Source: an uncultured Coprococcus sp. (GTDB lineage Bacteria; Bacillota; Clostridia; Lachnospirales; Lachnospiraceae). Taken from it: 9,331 nt of DNA. The stretch is taken from contig CAKQIY010000059.1 in NCBI GenBank assembly GCA_934247115.1, positions 1 to 9,331 of the forward strand. The letters run 5' to 3'. Below are positions 5,876 to 9,331 of the stretch, piece after piece (within the stretch, counting starts at the first letter, position 1; each line of letters begins with the position of its first letter). Below the pieces are notes generated by a model that did not search any database, was not told the origin of the DNA, and was given only the letters and a program-made list of their open reading frames with translations. Made by a program: the position numbers and the translations under genes.

Positions 5876-7942
5876 TTATTCCTGCGCGTTTCTCTTTATA
5901 AGACCGAGCATGATACATGTGATCACTGATCCTACAAGCCATGAGATGATATATGGTAACCAGTTGCCTACGGTTGCGAATACGAAGATTCCGCCGTGAG
6001 GTGCCATCAGTGTACATTTGAACGCTGCTGACATTCCACCTGCAACTGCTGCACCTACAAGTGTACATGGTATTACGTGGAGTGGATCTGCTGCTGCAAA
6101 TGGTATTGCGCCCTCCGTGATGAATCCACAAGCCATTACGATGTTTGATACTGTTGAGTTTCTCTCTGCCTTTGTGAACTTCTTAGGGAAGAAGATACAT
6201 GCAAGGGCAATTCCGAGTGGAGGTACCATACCACCTACCATAACTGATGCCATTGAGATATAGCATGCCTGAACTGCTGGATCTGAAAGCTGGGCGCCGC
6301 CTGCGACAAGCTCTGACGCTGTTGCGAGAACCATTGTTCCGTATACATAAGCTGCCTTGTTGATAGGACCGCCCATATCTATCGCCATCATACCGCCGAG
6401 GATAATTCCAAGTGGGATGAGAAGATTTTTATTTGCAAGGGCTGTCAGCATATCTGAAAGTCCTGTATTGATCAATCCAATAAGCGGATTGAGTATAAAT
6501 ATCATAAGTACTGCAACTATAAACATACCAACAAGTGGGTATATAAGTGTTGGCTTAATTCCCTCCAGTGACTTAGGGAATTTGGAGCAGATCTTTCTAA
6601 GAAGAAGAACTACATATCCTGCAAGGAAACCTGCTGCGATACCTCCGAGGAAACCTGACACTGTATTTCCGCCGCCTTCTGCAACGAATCCAAACTTTGA
6701 TATAAATGACTGGAAGCCACCAAGGTTATCTCCTGCCCATACATAACCGGACAAGGCTGCATTTCCGGAAGATGCCAGGATACCGCCGAGGAATCCGACT
6801 GCAAGTCCAGGTCTGTCCGCTATGGACTCTGCTATAAATCCTGCAAGCACCGGAACCATCACGCCCATCGCCAGACCACCGGCATACTTGAAGAATGCTG
6901 AGAGCGGTGTCATGGAACCGAAGTTGGATCCACCTGTTGCACCAAATCCGCAAAGTGTATCTATAAGGAATGCAAGAGCTGTGAGGATACCACCGCCGAT
7001 TACAAATGGGAGCATGTGTGATACTCCGTTCATAAGATGCTTGTAGATCCTGCTTCCCACACTGCCATTTGCACTGCTTGACTCTTTTCTGCCGCCCTCC
7101 TCGTGGTGAACAGGAACCTGACCATCCACGATCTTCTGTATGAGTTCCTCAGGCTTGTGTATTCCATCTGCCACTCTTGTGAAAAGAACTGGCTTTCCAT
7201 CAAATCTTGCTGTTTCAACATTCTTGTCAGCCGCAACTATGATACCATCACAATTTGCGATCTCTTCATCAGTAAGTATATTTTTTGCTCCGCCTGAGCC
7301 ATTTGTCTCAGCCTTTAAAGCATATCCCATCTTGGCACCGGCCTTCTCAAGTGCCTCGGCTGCCATATATGTGTGAGCTATTCCTGTAGGACACGCTGTA
7401 ACGGCAAGGACTCTGAAGCCCTTCTTCTCAGGCGCCTTCTCAACTGCTTTTTCCTCAGGCTTCTCTGCTGTCTCCTCTGGGAACTTTGCGTTCTCGTATT
7501 TGTCAACGACTGCAAGGAATGCATCCTTGTCTGCTGCCTTCAAGAGCTCTGCTCTGAAGTCCTCATCCATGAGAAGCATAGACAGTCTTGAAAGCACCTC
7601 AAGATGTACATCTGATCCGCTCTCCGGTGCTGCGATCATGAAGAACAGGTTTGATGGCTGTCCGTCAAGTGAGTCGTAATCAACTCCGTCTGGCACCGTC
7701 ATAGCTGCAAGTCCAGGTCTCTTGACCGCCTTGTTCTTGGAGTGAGGGATTGCTATTCCTTCGCCTATAGCTGTTGAGCCCTCTTCCTCTCTCTTAAGTA
7801 TTCCTTCTTTGTATGTTTTCTTGTCTGAGATGTTGCCCGCTGCATCGTGCAGGTTTACAAGGTAGTCGATCGCTGCATCCTTTGAATCTACCTTTACACC
7901 CAGAGCAATGCTTTCTTTTGATAAAAGCTCTGTGATTCTCAT
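5876..7942 (-). CDS. fruA: Fructose-specific PTS permease, fused IIABC
   Basis: The 688-residue membrane protein imports fructose and phosphorylates it at carbon 1. Its domain order is IIA-IIB-IIC. IIA (1-150) has GIAIPHSK with the active His67. A Pro/Glu/Lys-rich linker (151-174) follows. IIB (about 175-275) has TACPTGIAHT with the active Cys184. A second linker (276-293) leads to IIC (about 295-688), a multi-helix channel with the conserved IDMGGPINKAAY (521-532) and GFITEGAIPFAAADP (606-620). All phosphorylation residues are intact and the length is normal for this fusion. The ATG has AGGAGG 8 nt upstream. It lies 103 nt after fruK; that gap holds only a weak CCGCA/TGCGG dyad (7970-7995) and no terminator, so fruRKA is likely one operon. 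Family sequence alone cannot exclude a related substrate such as mannose, but the adjacent fruK supports fructose. Confidence 0.95.
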   Translation of the reverse strand: MRITELLSKESIALGVKVDSKDAAIDYLVNLHDAAGNISDKKTYKEGILKREEEGSTAIGEGIAIPHSKNKAVKRPGLAAMTVPDGVDYDSLDGQPSNLFFMIAAPESGSDVHLEVLSRLSMLLMDEDFRAELLKAADKDAFLAVVDKYENAKFPEETAEKPEEKAVEKAPEKKGFRVLAVTACPTGIAHTYMAAEALEKAGAKMGYALKAETNGSGGAKNILTDEEIANCDGIIVAADKNVETARFDGKPVLFTRVADGIHKPEELIQKIVDGQVPVHHEEGGRKESSSANGSVGSRIYKHLMNGVSHMLPFVIGGGILTALAFLIDTLCGFGATGGSNFGSMTPLSAFFKYAGGLAMGVMVPVLAGFIAESIADRPGLAVGFLGGILASSGNAALSGYVWAGDNLGGFQSFISKFGFVAEGGGNTVSGFLGGIAAGFLAGYVVLLLRKICSKFPKSLEGIKPTLIYPLVGMFIVAVLMIFILNPLIGLINTGLSDMLTALANKNLLIPLGIILGGMMAIDMGGPINKAAYVYGTMVLATASELVAGGAQLSDPAVQACYISMASVMVGGMVPPLGIALACIFFPKKFTKAERNSTVSNIVMACGFITEGAIPFAAADPLHVIPCTLVGAAVAGGMSAAFKCTLMAPHGGIFVFATVGNWLPYIISWLVGSVITCIMLGLIKRNAQE

Positions 7943-8045
7943 AAACGTAACCTCCTCTTAAATAATCAGCCGCATCCACCTATGCTGCTGTGCGGTATCT
8001 GAATATCCTAAGTATTCCCTCTCATGACGGAACACCTACGTTTTA

Positions 8046-8948
8046 CTATAACTGCTTGTAGAGTTCTTCTACTTTGTCCGCTGTGGCAAGGCCTTCTGAA
8101 AATGCTGTGGCACTTCCGGTTGCTGTTCCTCTCTTCAGCGCTTCCATGTAATCGTGATCCTTCAGGAAGCTTGCTGTAAATCCTGCCACCATAGAATCAC
8201 CTGCCCCTACTGAGTTCACAACTGTTCCCTTTGGAACTCCGATCTTGTGAACCTCTCCTGTCTCTGTTATGAGTATTGCTCCGTCCCCTGCCATGGATAT
8301 GAGTACATTTCTTGCACCCATGATCTGGAGCTTCTTCGCATACTCAACGATCTCGTCATCGCTCTTTAAGACTACTCCGAACATCTCGCCAAGCTCATGG
8401 TTATTTGGCTTGATGAGGAATGGATGGAACTTCAATACATTGAGCAGAAGATCCTTTGTCGCATCCACCACGATGTCGATGTTCCTGTTCATAAGCTTCT
8501 CCATGATCTGCTCGTATATGTCAGATGGAAGTGAAGACGGTATAGTTCCCGCAAGTATCAGGCAATCTCCCGACTGGAGCTTGTCCAGCTTGTCAAACAT
8601 CTGCTGCAGCTCATCTTTCTTAATGTCGGGCCCCTGTCCGTTGATCTCCGTCTCCTGTTCTGCCTTGATCTTGACATTTATCCTGCTGAGACCATTCTTC
8701 AGCTGGATAAAATCTGTCTTAACTCCCATGGCCTTGACTCCGTCCTCGATCTCCTTACCGGTAAATCCAGCGACAAAACCGAGAGCTACGGATTCAACTC
8801 CTATGTTCTTAAGTACGGTTGAGACATTGATACCTTTGCCGCCATAGAATATGGCTTCTGACTTACTTCTGTTCACCATTCCAAGCTCAAGGCTGTCCAT
8901 CTTGACAACATAATCAAGCGCCGGATTGAATGTCACCGTATAAATCAT
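8046..8948 (-). CDS. fruK: 1-phosphofructokinase
   Basis: This cytosolic PfkB-family kinase phosphorylates fructose 1-phosphate, the product of FruA, to fructose 1,6-bisphosphate with ATP. Its 300 residues match the family. It begins with MIYTVTFNPALDY, typical of hexose-phosphate kinases of this group. GGKGINVS (36-43) is the first PfkB signature and KPNNHEL (180-186) a conserved nucleotide-side motif. SVGAGDSMVAGF (246-257) is the second signature, with the catalytic base Asp251. The ATG overlaps the fruR stop by one base (TAATG), with AAAGGAGG inside the end of fruR, so the two are probably translationally coupled. Tagatose-6-phosphate kinase (LacC) is the main alternative for this fold, but the neighbours fruR and fruA make FruK much more likely. 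Confidence 0.94.
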   Translation of the reverse strand: MIYTVTFNPALDYVVKMDSLELGMVNRSKSEAIFYGGKGINVSTVLKNIGVESVALGFVAGFTGKEIEDGVKAMGVKTDFIQLKNGLSRINVKIKAEQETEINGQGPDIKKDELQQMFDKLDKLQSGDCLILAGTIPSSLPSDIYEQIMEKLMNRNIDIVVDATKDLLLNVLKFHPFLIKPNNHELGEMFGVVLKSDDEIVEYAKKLQIMGARNVLISMAGDGAILITETGEVHKIGVPKGTVVNSVGAGDSMVAGFTASFLKDHDYMEALKRGTATGSATAFSEGLATADKVEELYKQL

Positions 8949-9331
8949 TATCTGAGTACCTCCTTTACAACTGTGGCGTCTATGTACTTATCATTTACAA
9001 GTCTGTCAGTGATAATACAGGCTTTTTCGATTGCCGCAAATGTCACCGCTGTAACCTTGTCAAACTTGCTGCTGTCGGCAAGGACTATGCTAGCGTAAGA
9101 TCTGTTCACCGCTTCCATCTTCACCATAGCCTCTTCCACATCGACCGTTGTGAATCCATAATCCATATGGATTCCATTTGTTCCAAGAAAGCACTTTGTG
9201 AAATTGAACTTTTTCATGGAATTGACCGCCTCGGCTCCGATGATCGCCTCTGTGATCGGCTTTACCAGTCCGCCTATCATATACGTTCTGAGGTTCTTCT
9301 TGAGAAGCCGCTTGGCATGTGCTATTCCATT
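8948..9331 (-). CDS. fruR: DeoR-family fructose operon repressor, C-terminal part (cut by window edge)
   Basis: The reading frame stays open to the right edge, giving the last 127 residues of a longer protein (DeoR regulators are about 250). This is the sugar-phosphate sensor domain. It contains NGIAHAKRLLKKN, then MIGGLVKPITEAIIG, the signature FLGTNGIHMDYGFTTVDVEEA, and ADSSKF before a final helix. The internal ATG at 9278-9280 is not a real start, because conserved sequence continues upstream of it. The N-terminal helix-turn-helix lies outside the window. In related operons this regulator represses fruRKA and releases DNA on binding fructose 1-phosphate. Its position as first gene, overlapping fruK, fits autoregulation; the operator would be beyond the edge. 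Confidence 0.9.
   Translation of the reverse strand, partial: NGIAHAKRLLKKNLRTYMIGGLVKPITEAIIGAEAVNSMKKFNFTKCFLGTNGIHMDYGFTTVDVEEAMVKMEAVNRSYASIVLADSSKFDKVTAVTFAAIEKACIITDRLVNDKYIDATVVKEVLR

Overview
The window looks like chromosomal DNA from a Gram-positive anaerobe, most likely a Lachnospiraceae-type Clostridia. The basis is the protein style, an electron-bifurcating NfnAB pair, a complete PTS with an HPr carrying the regulatory Ser46, strong AGGAGG-type ribosome binding sites and moderate GC. Every convincing gene lies on the minus strand, so the sequence should be read from right to left.

Layout in transcription order. (1) 9331-5876: a fructose catabolic operon, fruR (DeoR-family regulator, cut by the window edge), fruK (1-phosphofructokinase) and fruA (fused IIABC permease). 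fruR and fruK share one base (TAATG); fruA follows after 103 nt. (2) 5875-5459: a 417-nt gap with no gene. It holds a probable extended -10 promoter and an unusually self-complementary leader for ptsH. (3) 5458-3353: ptsH (HPr) and ptsI (Enzyme I), separated by 138 nt with a perfect 12-bp hairpin and ending at a strong terminator. (4) 3044-2739: a small unknown gene with its own promoter and terminator. (5) 2302-15: nfnA and nfnB, again overlapping as TAATG, behind a recognisable promoter.

How the genes work together. PtsI takes phosphate from phosphoenolpyruvate and passes it through HPr to the IIA and IIB domains of FruA. FruA imports fructose as fructose 1-phosphate, FruK converts this to fructose 1,6-bisphosphate for glycolysis, and FruR is expected to control the operon in response to a phosphorylated sugar. 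The whole fructose phosphotransfer chain is therefore encoded side by side. NfnAB balances NADH, NADPH and ferredoxin, which fits a fermentative anaerobe, but it is a separate transcription unit.

The most interesting non-coding signal is the ptsH leader. Positions 5507-5531 and 5661-5685 form a 25-bp inverted repeat whose only mismatch becomes a G-U wobble in the ptsH-sense RNA. It encloses two perfect hairpins (13 bp and 11 bp) and is bracketed by a further 7-bp complementary pair. It may be a cis-acting structured RNA or a small palindromic mobile-element remnant; sequence alone does not decide between them. No clearly new protein system is visible. The rest is well-conserved core metabolism.
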